Shown here: positions 23,976 through 34,619 of the stretch, in pieces | Layout: every line of letters starts with the position of its first letter | Position numbering within the stretch: the first letter of the stretch is position 1 | The notes under the pieces: model-generated | The model's database searches: none | Seen by the model: the letters and a program-made list of their open reading frames with translations, nothing else | What the model was told of the DNA's origin: nothing | Assembly (NCBI GenBank): GCA_940671915.1 | Contig: CALNVZ010000218.1 | Coordinates: 433,345-497,344 of the forward strand | DNA length: 64,000 nt | Direction: 5' to 3' | Origin: Paracentrotus lividus | Taxonomy: Eukaryota > Echinodermata > Echinoidea > Camarodonta > Echinidae | Translations under genes and position numbers: made by a program

Positions 23976-25020
23976 TATTTCCCTATCACTAATTAAGAGT
24001 ATATAAATGAGGTATTAAATATATACAAAAACGAACAAAACAAAAACAACTCCTGCTATTAGTTTCATATCGACCCTGATTAAAATGAAGTTGTTGAGAA
24101 TAATTGAGTTGACGTCAAAAACTTAAGAATAATCTTCTTTAAATATCCAAAATACATAATTATTCAAGTTATTCGACATGGCCTTGGAATGTGTTTTAAC
24201 CAGTTATGTCAATAGTATTAACAAATAATTTTCGTCGGTTGAGGTGAGGGAGGAACTATCACTTCCGAGTGCGATCTGGATGTAGGTTTATTTCCGAAGC
24301 GAACTATTTAACAAGTGTATGTTGTATACTGAAGGAGCAGGACAAGATGAGTTTCCGCTTGCTCACTTTAATGAAAGATGCTAAGCTGCTTTATTACTAA
24401 CGTTCTTAATTACCTACTCTATTCATTAGCCTCAATTGATGTAATTTACGAGGAAACCATCCCTTCTTATTGCTACATAGTATGTCTCATGATCAGAATT
24501 ACAATAGATGATCAACAGGAGTAATGTTTGTGGTCGTCTTACTCATGAATAATGATCATAACAGACTTTACATAATTATTCACGTTCTACTTTTTAAAAA
24601 TTCTAATATATCTAATGAAATAAATTTAACGGTAGCAAACAAAGGCATACATTATATCATGTTGAATGTACCAACTACGAAAAATAGTTTTTACCTTTAA
24701 AAGTGCAAACAAATGCCACGCTATAATGTGCAACAGTCACCAGAATTTTTTTTTGTGGAAAAGTGACTTATTTGTTTTTCGTATGTTTAGCCCTTCAATT
24801 TCGTCTTCACTTTCGAAAACGCTGCGTGATGACCGCAAAAAAGTGCATAATTTTATTAAAAACACGTATTTTTTAAATGTTTAATTCTGCACATCGGAGC
24901 AATTCATTTTCAATACATTGTATGACTTAATAAAACAGGCGGTTAATGTTAGCGGTACCTTATTAGTCGGTTCCATTGACCAATCAGCCCAGTCATTACC
25001 AGGGGAATAAGGACTATAAC
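23976..25020. other. No gene seen
   Basis: AT-rich sequence with no supported exon. Confidence 0.5.
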
Positions 25021-25083
25021 AAGGGTAATATTATACCTTATACCACACAGCATGCAGGGTAATATCATATGCTATACCACACC
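25021..25083. repeat. Two-copy ~34-bp tandem repeat
   Basis: GGGTAATATTATACC... and GGGTAATATCATATG..., each followed by TATACCACAC, stand in tandem. Confidence 0.6.
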
Positions 25084-25979
25084 ACTATCATTGACCTTGT
25101 TTAAACCATCTTCTAACGACTTCATACCCGTATCAAAGTATAATTGAATGGTTATAGCACTTACATTTAATTGGCCGTTATGTAGGTCACTAATAGCAGG
25201 GGCGTAGACAGGAATTTTAAAAATAGTGCAAATCAAAATAATCCCAATTTAAAAGAGGGGACGAGGAAGGGGGGGGGGGTCGGTGTAGGCCTATGGTATA
25301 TGGCCATAATGGTAGCCATCTGTCTCCAAAAGGGGTAGGAGGGGGAGGGTTCATCTGGTTTCTTAGATCGTTATTTTTATAACAGTACTCTGTTTTCCCC
25401 AGAGTGAATATAGCTCTCTTTCATATAATAATAAGACTGATAATAAAGCGAAGCTAATTCTAGAAATCCATGCTTTATATTGTAAATGTTAAATTCAAAT
25501 TCCATGCTTATGAGACTTGTGAATGTCAAATGCACGTATGCAAGTATATCAATATAATTAGCTTAGGTACCGTTATGTTGATATCGTGCACTTTTGTTGT
25601 GCATAAGCAATTCTGACCATAACTCAGAACATGATAATATCATCCACTGACAGACTTGAGGGAAATTGGCAATAGACGCAAAGTGATTTTAGATTGCATG
25701 GTCGTGTATTGCGATCAATTGCGATCACTATGAAATAGCAATTGATACAACCCGTATAAAACTCATTTTCGATAATCATATTCTTATGTTCCCGTGTACT
25801 TTACCAGGTTCAAATTTCATAGTTTAAGATAGATTTATGTTAGCGCTGGAAAGTCGACACCGTTTGAGGGACAACAGATACATTTCTACACCTGCTTCTT
25901 TTCCTTTACATTTTCTATGATATCAAAGTTAGGTTATAAGCATTTAAGTTATATTTGTGAGGAACAAACTAATTTAAAC
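25084..25979. other. No gene seen; one possible MITE end
   Basis: GCAGGGGCGTAGACAGGAAT at about 25197 resembles a common invertebrate transposon end and is followed by a G run at about 25269-25279. No matching second end was found. The rest is AT-rich. Confidence 0.4.
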
Positions 25980-26063
25980 CCAGGGTGAAATTTCCCTTTA
26001 ATAGGGCTTTAAGCAAATTACATTTTTGTTTAAAGCCCTATTAAAGGGAAAGTTTACCCTGAG
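25980..26063. repeat. Long palindrome of TTAAAGGG ends
   Basis: The left half (CAGGGTGAAATTTCCC then TTTAATAGGGCTTTAA) and the right half (TTAAAGCCCTATTAAAGGG then AAAGTTTACCCTG) are near-perfect complements around a ~20-bp centre. The right half is also the start of the MITE at 26041. The left half looks like the outermost piece of a second copy in opposite orientation. Confidence 0.75.
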
Positions 26064-26557
26064 TTCAATTTAGTTTTTGAAAAAATGCAAAAAAAATAGA
26101 AGTGAAATAGGAGTGAAGGTTTTGAGAAAATCGACCAAAAATAACGAAGTTATGAATATTTAAAATTTTGATTTTGTGACGTCACATGCGAGCAGTTCTC
26201 CTGTGTGTTATGTAGTGTAAATTCCATAAACTGTTTTTTTTTTTTTTTTCAAAAGAAAATTAATTATTTCACCTGGGCGGTCGATACATCATCAAACATT
26301 ATGTGAATAGACATGCCTCTATCAAATTGACCCATTCCTTTATCAAGAATCATGAAAAGTTAAACATTTATGGCATTTACATACACAGCACATGGGAGAG
26401 CTGCTCGCACGTGACGTCACAGAATCAAAACTTTAAATATTCTTAACTTCGCTATTTTTTTTTATTGATTTTCTTCAAACTTTAATTTATATTTTTCTTT
26501 CATTTTTCTGCATTTTTTTTAAAACAAATAAAATTCCAGGATGAACTGCCCCTTTAA
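26041..26557. mobile_element. TTAA-type MITE (Kolobok/piggyBac-like ends) with CRE palindromes
   Basis: Ends are TTAAAGGGAAAGTTTACCCTG and, as reverse complement, TTAAAGGGGCAGTTCATCCTG, so TTAA forms both boundaries. The arms are about 150-180 bp long and complementary, each carrying GTGACGTCAC and an inverted GCGAGCAG motif. Length is about 517 bp, with no transposase. TTAAAGGG ends with a TTAA target are known from Kolobok- and piggyBac-like MITEs in animals; the superfamily is inference. Confidence 0.75.
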
Positions 26558-26726
26558 CGGTACACGCGAATGGATTAATACACTGAGATTCAGAGGCCTA
26601 CTTAGCATACTATTTAAGGATAATATTTTAGAGGATAAATCAATTTGTGTTTTTCCCCGCGAGATATATAGTACAATGCAATCAAGGTTTTCAAGGTAAA
26701 ACACTAATGATATACACCATACGGCT

Positions 26727-27075
26727 CACTGATTTATCAGTCCTTGATGAGTGTTTTATTGGGCATTATTCCCTTTTAATCATCCATGATCGGTATGCTG
26801 GCAACATATACTATAGTCTTTATCAAATAAAGAGGTAGAAGTGGGAAACATTTAAAAACAATTTTTTTTTAAAGTATGAAGATCAATTGCAACCAGATAG
26901 AATAAAGTGATTTATCAGTCCTTGACGAGAGTTTTATTTCACATTATTCCCATTCATTCATCATTCATGCTCAATAGACTGGCAACAAACAATACACTCT
27001 GTGTCAAATAAATTGGTACAAGTGGTAAACATTTTTTTAATAGTATGACGATTAATCATAACCGGGTAGTATTTA
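26727..27075. repeat. ~180-bp tandem duplication
   Basis: The block starting TGATTTATCAGTCCTTGATG at about 26729 recurs at about 26909 (TGATTTATCAGTCCTTGACG). The downstream similarity continues through GGCAACA, AAATAAA and TAAACATTT. Confidence 0.75.
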
Positions 27076-27498
27076 GTATTTCCATAAAACAGGAAACAAT
27101 ATTTTCTTTTGCAATAATAATAATGAAAAAAAAAAAAAAAAAATTGGTGTTGTAGATCCTGAGATAATATAAGTTTCTCACAATCAAGAAAAATCCATTT
27201 TGCGCACGATGTGCTTTGTGTAGGATCAGAACAAAATTCAGCCAAGATGGCCGCACTAGAATAAAAAGTTTGTGTAGTTTCGAGTTTCTATTCCTTGCAC
27301 ACAATTTAGCATAACTTTTAATTTACGAAAGCATATCATTAAAAATAAAGTGTATCATCAAGAAAAATCTTTTGGTTTTCATTTTCACTTGCACCTTATA
27401 AATATACACCTCTGTCAACCTGGAGATCCCCATGTTACCGCACACACATTTATATCTGCACGAATCTATAGCAGTGAAAGAGGCAGATTATTTTTATA
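27076..27498. other. No gene seen; A run
   Basis: Contains an A run of about 19 at 27125-27143. AT-rich. Confidence 0.5.
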
Positions 27499-27674
27499 GA
27501 AGAAGAAGAAGAAGAAGAAGAAGAAGAAGAAGAAGAAGAAGAAGAAGAAGAAGAAGAAGAAGAAGAAGAAGAAGAAGAAGAAGAAGAAGAAGAAGAAGAA
27601 GGAGAAGAAGAAGAAGAAGAAGAAGAAGAAGAAGAAGAAGAAGAAGAAGAAGAAGAAGAAGAAGAAGAAGAAGA
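27499..27674. repeat. (AAG)n microsatellite, ~59 units
   Basis: About 176 bp of AAG/GAA trinucleotides with one GGAGAAG interruption near 27600. All frames give homopolymer peptides (poly-Arg, poly-Ser, poly-Phe) and none is a gene. GAA/TTC tracts of this length can form triplex DNA. Confidence 0.97.
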
Positions 27675-29394
27675 CAAAAAAAGAAGAGACACCTGACGGT
27701 TGAGAAGATTTCATACTTAAATTATTTTTCCTCTGTTGTACAATTTTTAGAAGTACATTCTATAAACATGCTACAGTCGGCCTGTAGCTCGGCCGAGCGG
27801 TTCTTCGTGGTCCTTAAACAGGGGGGCTCGGCTGGTCACGTTTCATGGAGGAACAACAACCGTCATAGGCGATGAGCACGGAGCAAATTACCGGTCTTAT
27901 ACATCTCGTTTCCATAGAAACGGGAGACAAGTACGACTGTTTGATGCACCACGATGGTGACAATTTTGAATTGACACAATATTGGGAACGTGCTTTCAGT
28001 GAATGACGCGAGGAATGACAGGCGTGGAGGAGGGGTCAGGATGGGAGGGGGGGGGGGGGGGGGGGGCAAATTAAGAGTTTTGAGTCATGGGCACACAATG
28101 TTGGAGAAAGGGGCATTGTTCTTAGAATATGTCAGATTCTCAGGCGACTTATTCCGAAAATAGACGTGTAGCCAGGTAGCCGAGCACGTACCTCATGCAC
28201 AAGTCAAAATTATAAATGCAGTACGTACATTCTTTCTAAACTAAATTCAGTACAAGGCATGCCAGGGGTGCATTGAAGTCATTTTCTTTTTAAATCTTGT
28301 CCTTGAAGTTTCAGTGTGGTAGCGTCGTTCTTTCTGTCAAATTTTACATTCTATATACACGTCATAATGACATTTTTTTTATATACAAAAAGAAATATGA
28401 CATTGTATGATTATATCTTAATCATTCTCGAGCGTGTCATTATCTCATTACGCAATTCATCATCTCTTAATAGTCATAATTTTTCTCGCAAAGTAAGAGT
28501 TTTCATCATGTTCATATACACTTCGAATTATATCTCAAAACTCGTTTATTTAAGCAGATGTGTAAAATGACGGTTTAATTCGATGAGCCCCCGATTGTAA
28601 ATGAGCTTAACAGGAACACGGCGCCATGAAAATGCTGCAATTCATCACCAGTTTATTCCACAATAATGGCTTGGAAACTTGTACCATTCTAAATGTAACG
28701 ACAGTCATGCACATACCAGCACGCTAATAAAAGAATAAATTATTTTTTTTATTTCATCACATGCCTTAATCTCTAACAAAAATACTTTATCCTTGAAAAT
28801 CACAAGGTCATGAAGTTTGGCTGATAGCAAGTCATGATCTGTTCTGCTTCATGGTCTGTTTGAATAAGGCAAAATAATTTATTGGTATTGAATATAATAC
28901 AGCTAATGCACAACTAAATATAAATAAATAAGCAATTTTTTATACGATGTATACGAATTTTCGAATATTCTGCATTATTTTGATAAATTGATGATTGTGA
29001 CGTACAGCCTAAATGGTTCTTTACCATTCTAATTATTTTTTACGCTAAATTATCAAACGTATATCCCAACAGGCAAACTATAAATTTTTAACAAACATGT
29101 AAAATCGAAATATAATGAATTTTAAAAGATAAACCGATGAGAGACAAGGTGACATTCATTCTCTGCAAACATAGCATAATGAATTTTACCGCCCCTCTGG
29201 AATATATCATGTGATATAATGAACAAATCATGATACACTTTGCGTATTCGATGATACGAATTTAATAGCTTCGGAACCCTGGTAATAGCCAGAAGAGATG
29301 TGACACAAAAGACAGGTTACCCGCTTCAGTTCACATGAATACCTTTCGGCCCCCTAGTCTGATATAGATATGACCTTGGGCTTGCAATATATAT
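27675..29394. other. No gene seen; long G run
   Basis: A G run of about 22 lies at 28046-28067 within a GGAGG-rich stretch. The remainder is AT-rich, with no supported exon. Confidence 0.5.
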
Positions 29395-30990
29395 GAATTC
29401 TTTGTTTTCTTTTCAATCGCGATATATTTCATTAAATTGAATAAATACCTCCTTTTTGTCTGCAGTCTGGTGGTCTGGTTGTATAAAGTTGTACTTTTGT
29501 TCTGTTGTATCATTGTAGTGAGATACCTACCTACACTTATCAGCCGTAGATATAGAACTACTATATAACCGTTGAGATACATGTATTTAAACCTAATTAG
29601 TACAACTGTCTTCAGTTGACCTAACTTCATATATCATAATGGCCCGAAGTAAGATACAACTTTTGTTTTCTTTTCAATCAGGATATGTTTAATTTAATTG
29701 AATAAATACCTCCTTTGTTGTCTGCAGTAGTGATTGTCTGGTTGTATTGTACTTTTGTCCTGTAGAACCATTGTAGTGAGATACTCACCTATACGTATCA
29801 GCCGTAGCGATCGAACTACTCAATACCTGTGGAGATGCATGTATATATATATAGTACGACTGACTTCATACACCATAATGGCCAGAAGTTAGATATTGAC
29901 CATTCTTTTTGTTTTCTTTTCAATCAGGAGATGTTTAATTTAATTGAATAAAGACCTTCATTTTTGTCTGGTCGTACCACGTGTCTTGTGTTGTATACCA
30001 CTTTTGTTCTGTATAGTATCCTAGCAGTGTGATACTCTTCTTTTATATCCGCCTACACTTATCAGCCGTAGATATGGAAGTACTCTTTACCCGTGAAGAC
30101 ATAAACCTTCGGTTGACCTAACTTCATTTATCATAATGGCCCGAAGGGAGAGACAATCTTTGTTTTCTTTTCAATCAGGAAATATTTCATTTGATTGAAT
30201 AAAGACCTTCATTGTTGTCTGCAGTACTGGGTGTCTGGTTCTATTGTACTTTTGTTCTGTAGTATGATAAGAGTGGGATACACGCGTACGTCTGCAGAAG
30301 ATATGGAACTACTCTTCATATAATGTGAAGATATACATAAACCTAATTAGTGGGGTGTAACACAAAGACTTACGATTGATAAAGAGTTTTGTCTCGGTAG
30401 CCTTATGGACAGGATGCTCCAAAGTTGATGATCTTCATCCTACCCCTAGACCTTACCCTACTCTCAATCATATCCAAATCCTAATCCATGACTGTATCTG
30501 GTTTCCAATTGAGGCTACCGAGAAAAAATTAATCGTAACTTTTTATCAATCGTAAGTCTTTGCGTTACACCCCACAGTAGACCTAATTTCGTATAATCAT
30601 GATGGCCCGAAGTGAGATACATTCTTTGTTTTATTTTCAATCAGGATTGTTTCTTTATTTTTATTTCCATATCAAAAAGTTAAAAATATACATGGTGAAT
30701 TATACATACATAATTAATGTATGGCGGATAGCCTTTTTCAGTGCAATTGACATAATTGCTCTGTTCTTCCATGGGGTCCTATTAATGTAATTAGATAATA
30801 TGAATAACATGTACAATAATACACTACTGTATAATGAATATGTTTCATTATTTTGATTGAATAATGACCTTCATTGCTGTTTACAGTATTGGTTGTCTGG
30901 TTGTATTGCACTTCATAATCATCATAGCATTGTGATACTGGTGTATATATCCGCCTACATCAGCCGTAGACATGGAACTACTTTATAAAC
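29395..30990. repeat. ~245-bp tandem array, five units, interrupted by insertions
   Basis: Anchors CATAATGGCCCGAAG-like recur at about 29636, 29874, 30132 and 30598, giving spacings of 238, 258 and 466 bp. The last spacing drops to about 242 after removing a 224-bp MITE. Each unit also has TTTTGTTTTCTTTTCAATC, AATAAATACCTCC or AATAAAGACCTTC, GTTGTATTGTACTTTTGT and ATCAGCCGTAGATATGGAAC. The fifth unit is split by about 185 bp of foreign AT-rich sequence (about 30651-30836). Non-coding. Confidence 0.8.
30351..30574. mobile_element. MITE nested in tandem array
   Basis: Terminal inverted repeats TGGGGTGTAAC plus CAAAGACTTACGATTGATAAA and their complement at the right end; the arms continue to CTCGGTAGCC / GGCTACCGAG. 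About 224 bp. It interrupts one unit of the 245-bp array at ...CCTAATTAGT. The uninterrupted unit at about 29600 reads CCTAATTAGTACAACTG, so the site is known, but the target-duplication length is ambiguous (AGT is one option). Confidence 0.75.
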
Positions 30991-30999
30991 CACTGGTAT

Positions 31000-31298
31000 T
31001 GCCACTTGGTCTAAAGCTGCTTTGACTAATGCCAGTTTGGCCTCATCCCACGTGGTTTGATTCCCTTCGTCTAATTGTCTATTTACCTTAATCAATTTAG
31101 TGTAATTCCCATTTCGTTTTATAATGTACATTTGGTCTAATGTCCACTTGGTCTAACATCATTTGGGCAATTCCAGTAAAAAAAAAAAAATAAAAAAAAA
31201 ACTGGTAATAGACCAGATATTCATTTGAGAATTAGGCGAAAATGGAATTAGACAATTCATCTTTTAGACGAATTGGCAATTGGACCAGGTGATAATTA
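31000..31298. mobile_element. TU-like foldback element 3 (16-bp units)
   Basis: The left arm has CACTTGGTCTAA and TTCGTCTAATTG units, and the right arm ATTAGACAATTC and TTTTAGACGAATTGGCAATT. The centre has an A-rich insertion, then AAACTGGTAATAGACC as in element 1. It also shares the inner landmark CTCATCCCACNTG with element 1. It sits directly between the 245-bp array and a GA microsatellite. Confidence 0.7.
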
Positions 31299-31328
31299 GT
31301 TTAAGTATGTAACGACTAAGGGGAAATA

Positions 31329-31418
31329 AGAGAGAGAGAGAGAGATAAAGAGGGGGGAGCAAGAGAGACGGAAGGTGATAGAGAGAGAGAAAGAGAGAGA
31401 GAAAGAGAGAGTGAGAGA

Positions 31419-31456
<38 letters not shown>

Positions 31457-31545
31457 TAAACAATAATAGAAAGGGAGAGATAATGAGACAGTGGGATGGA
31501 CATAGAGAGTGAAAAAAGAGATAATGAGAGAGAGAGATAGTATGG
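31329..31545. repeat. (GA)n-rich degenerate microsatellite
   Basis: About 210 bp of GA dinucleotides with GATA, GACA and GGA interruptions. Several 80-120 codon poly-Ser/Leu frames on the minus strand are artefacts. Confidence 0.9.
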
Positions 31546-32740
31546 TGAGGGATGTGAAAGATAATGATGCCATCTCTTCCATGATTGCTTGTCACAATAC
31601 ATTATTATAAATAATTCATCCCTCGCCGCCTCTATCATTACATACTACCCCTTTCACACTCAACAGACCATCCTGTTATGGACTCCCAACATGCCATTTA
31701 CTCCGACGACAATATTGCTCTGGTGTACTGTAAATTCCATACAGATCAAATGACCAGGTACAACCTGGACTATACCACCCTAAAAACAATCTTAAACCTA
31801 CATTGAAACATAGAGCCCATACTGTAACCCTTATCCTACTCTTACCTTAATTCTGAGAAAAAATAAAGCCTGGAGTTATAATCATTGTCACAGGGGCAAA
31901 TGTCGTGTCACCCCTTTTATGCACTCACCATGTGTATGGCCAATGTGACAGCATTTTCATGGCCCAAATTCAACTGTCTGGACAGAGTGAAAGCATTATT
32001 GAGACTCTAAATTAAATGGCAATATTCGTAAATATTAATCTCTCTAACCCTTCTAATTAAATTCCAGGAGGGGCACAAACAGCATGCTCCTCCTTATGTC
32101 ACCATGGAAATAATTGCTATCTTCAAAAACGACTTTCAAAAGATGACGATCCCTGTACCGTTACTTAATCTGAGGCTGAATGCCATGTTTAAAGTTATGT
32201 CCTAAATCCTAAATTTAAGATCTGAACTGGGTACGGTAAAGCAGCGTTATATGTGTGATAATATATGTAATATGTCAACGGCAGCTGCTGATTGTCAACC
32301 GTCTATAGGGAGTTTTCGAAATGTTTATACGTGCCGCCTCAAGGAAGTCGAGAGGTAAATAATGGAAGATTTTGTCAAATAATTATAATAATCCCGGGGG
32401 CTTCCTCACGCTTGAAGCTCACACCTATCCTTGTCGGCTGAAAAAAAAAATCATTTTAAGATAAGTTTAATCAGGACTTCTGAGCATCATGCTTGAAAAA
32501 TCCCCCACTATAATGATTTCCTGTCAAGGGATAGATACATGTATGTGAACGGCAGCTGTCTATTGTCTGTCACCACTCAGTATTCCTACACAGTCATCTA
32601 AACCGAACATCACGACTTGTCATAACGACCCCTTGCGATACGTATATGATTAGAATCACTCTCTAAATACACGAACAGACTTTATCAACGCCCAATGTCC
32701 ATGACGGCAAGCCTGTCAAACTACCAAACAATATTATTAT
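31546..32740. other. No gene seen
   Basis: AT-rich sequence without a recognised exon or repeat. Confidence 0.5.
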
Positions 32741-33376
32741 CCTGGGTGGTGTTTCACCAACTCATTCGTAGAGTTATGAACGCATTATGAATGACTGGAA
32801 CTTGTTCTTGGGTACTATACTAATCACATTCTTCATGATTTTCCACAAAAAACTGATCACCAGTCTTACGTATTAAAGGGAGAGGGAACTGAGCAAAACT
32901 GTCATCGACTGTGTGTTATAAATAGCTAGTCTTAAAATATACATTTTTGAGATAACTATTAACAAAATGGTGTCAAATTAACCTACAATTTAATTTGTAC
33001 CGGAAAACTAAACTGTTTTGAGGGGAAAAGTATGTGTTTCGATACTAGGCAACATAATTATCGTGGTGTGAATACATTGAGTAGTGAAAAAGTTTGTTTT
33101 CATTCAAACGGGCCTGAATTATAAGACTATCAGAATGTTGCATTATGGGTTAGGAATCGGGACAGAATCGAGTAGTTGAGGACTTGAGGTGGAGCTATAC
33201 AAAGCTGTTAGTTCTTACTGGCTTTAGAAGTCATTTGGAACTTTACAAACAAATGGTGATCAGTTCTTGTGCTGAATGACAGTGAATGTGATTGTTATAG
33301 CACCCAAGAACATGTTCCAGTCGTTCGTAAAGTCATTTGTAACTTTAAGAAAGACTTGGTGGAACGCCATCCAGGG
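32741..33376. mobile_element. MITE (CCTGGGTGGTGTTTCACCAA ends), split by an insertion
   Basis: The left end CCTGGGTGGTGTTTCACCAA and right end CTTGGTGGAACGCCATCCAGG are inverted repeats. Arm landmarks (GACTGGAACTTGTTCTTGGG on the left; CCCAAGAACATGTTCCAGTC on the right) are also complementary. Removing the TTAA-type repeat at 32873-33227 leaves about 280 bp. It lies end to end with a shorter relative at 33371-33534. Confidence 0.75.
32873..33227 (+). mobile_element. TTAA-type dispersed repeat, copy 2, nested
   Basis: Begins TTAAAGGGAGAGGGAACTGA and ends near ACTGGCTTTAGA. It matches the minus strand of 19670-19974 in order, including ATTATGGGTTAGGAATCGGG and GACTGTGTGTTATAAATAGC. It inserted into the MITE at 32741-33376. 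Confidence 0.75.
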
Positions 33377-33534
33377 CTGTGTTTCAACAAGTCGTTCGTA
33401 AGTTAAGAATGACTTTCCTGTGACGTGTAATCAGTTTTTGTGCTTAATTATAAAGCACGTGGTTAGTATGGAACCCAATAATATGTTCCAGTCGTTCGTA
33501 ATTTTAAGAACGACTTGGTGATACACCACCCAGG
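33371..33534. mobile_element. Shorter MITE of the same family
   Basis: Ends are CCAGGGCTGTGTTTCAACAA and CTTGGTGATACACCACCCAGG. Inside are TCGTTCGTAAGTTAAGAA and the complementary CGTTCGTAATTTTAAGAACG. About 160 bp, sharing or abutting the terminus of the preceding element. Confidence 0.75.
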
Positions 33535-34242
33535 AATGATTGTACCTCTATCTTATCTCAACCGGAGATGAATCATTCCTATGATGATAATGATGATGAC
33601 TGTATGTTCCTTGCATTCCCGTGGTCAACGAGCACTATTATGAAAAGGTCGTTGACTCCACAGCAGATGTACTCGGTCATCCTCGATAAAATGTCCTGGT
33701 TATTACCTCGACTGCAATTGTATCCGAAATGATATCCGGCGCTTGTAATTGAAATCTATTTTTGTCGTTAGCATGAATGTTAAATTTACTATGTTGGTTT
33801 TCGTGGTAGAGTCGTCAGAAATGAAAGCTCTTGGTGATACCATGGTGTAGCCTCAGCGGTGAATCTTGCGGTTTTCAAATTAGATATTCAAACGAAATGA
33901 CTTGAATTGAATTAATTAAGCACACCCTATTTCACTCGGTATAGTCATGACAAACCAACTATGTTATTCAAATATGCACACTATCAAAGTACAGTCTATT
34001 GCAGTTAATTGCAATCAGTGCCTTGACAAACAATTCCATTTCAGAAGTGACTGTCCTTTTCGTTGGCTTGTCGAGAAACCAATTTATCTTGATTTAATTA
34101 CTCCGTTGTGTCCTATTAATTGGTGACCGGTCCAGGACTTGATAAAATATTTCATGCTTCTGCTTACAATTAGCTCGGTCTAATGCGGAACAATAATCTG
34201 ATTATCAATCGGAAATAATTTCAGACTTTGATTATCCGATTT
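33535..34242. other. No gene seen
   Basis: AT-rich sequence with a short (GAT)n patch near 33575-33600. Confidence 0.5.
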
Positions 34243-34341
34243 GCTGCAACAGGTTCTAGGACATCTCCCCCGGAGGACAACTCCCCCGGGGACAATTCCC
34301 GGAGGACAGCTCCCCCGGAGGACAACTCCCCCGGAGGACAA

Positions 34342-34377
34342 CCCTAACCCTAACCCTAACCCTAACCCTAACCCTAA
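34342..34377. repeat. Interstitial telomere-type repeat (CCCTAA)6
   Basis: Exactly six perfect CCCTAA units (TTAGGG on the other strand, the telomere repeat of most animals, including echinoderms). It sits inside a transposon core, not at a chromosome end. After the nested MITE, one more TAACCCTA stub follows. Confidence 0.9.
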
Positions 34378-34619
34378 AGGCCTCGTCACACCGAGTCCGG
34401 TCCGGTAACCGGTACGGAAAACCGTCTCAAATCGCTCCAAGAGCGATCCCATAAAAAACGTACCGGTTGCCGTTCCGGCTAGTACGGCACAGCCCGTGTT
34501 TGTTGTGACCAGTCCCATTGCAATAGTACATGGCCGATTCATTTCGACAGTTTTTGCCCATTGTTGAACCGGACCGGGCCCGTGCCGTGACCCGGACCGG
34601 ACTCGGTGTGACGAGGCCT
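34378..34619. mobile_element. Harbinger-like MITE nested in CCCTAA array, TAA duplication
   Basis: Perfect inverted ends AGGCCTCGTCACACCGAGTC and the complement at 34600-34619. The arms continue to CGGTCCGG. It is flanked by TAA at 34375-34377 and 34620-34622. It is 242 bp and GC-rich, with no transposase. The 3-bp TAA duplication fits PIF/Harbinger. Confidence 0.8.

Noticed and set aside
27432-27875. 147-codon frame with a long poly-arginine run
   Set aside because: It is the AAG array read in one frame; other frames give poly-Ser and poly-Phe.
29395-30990. CRISPR-like repeat array
   Set aside because: Units are ~245 bp and diverged, with no short repeat/unique spacer pattern; this is eukaryotic tandem repeat DNA.
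34342-34377. Chromosome end (telomere)
   Set aside because: Only six units, bounded on both sides by transposon arms and unique DNA, so interstitial.
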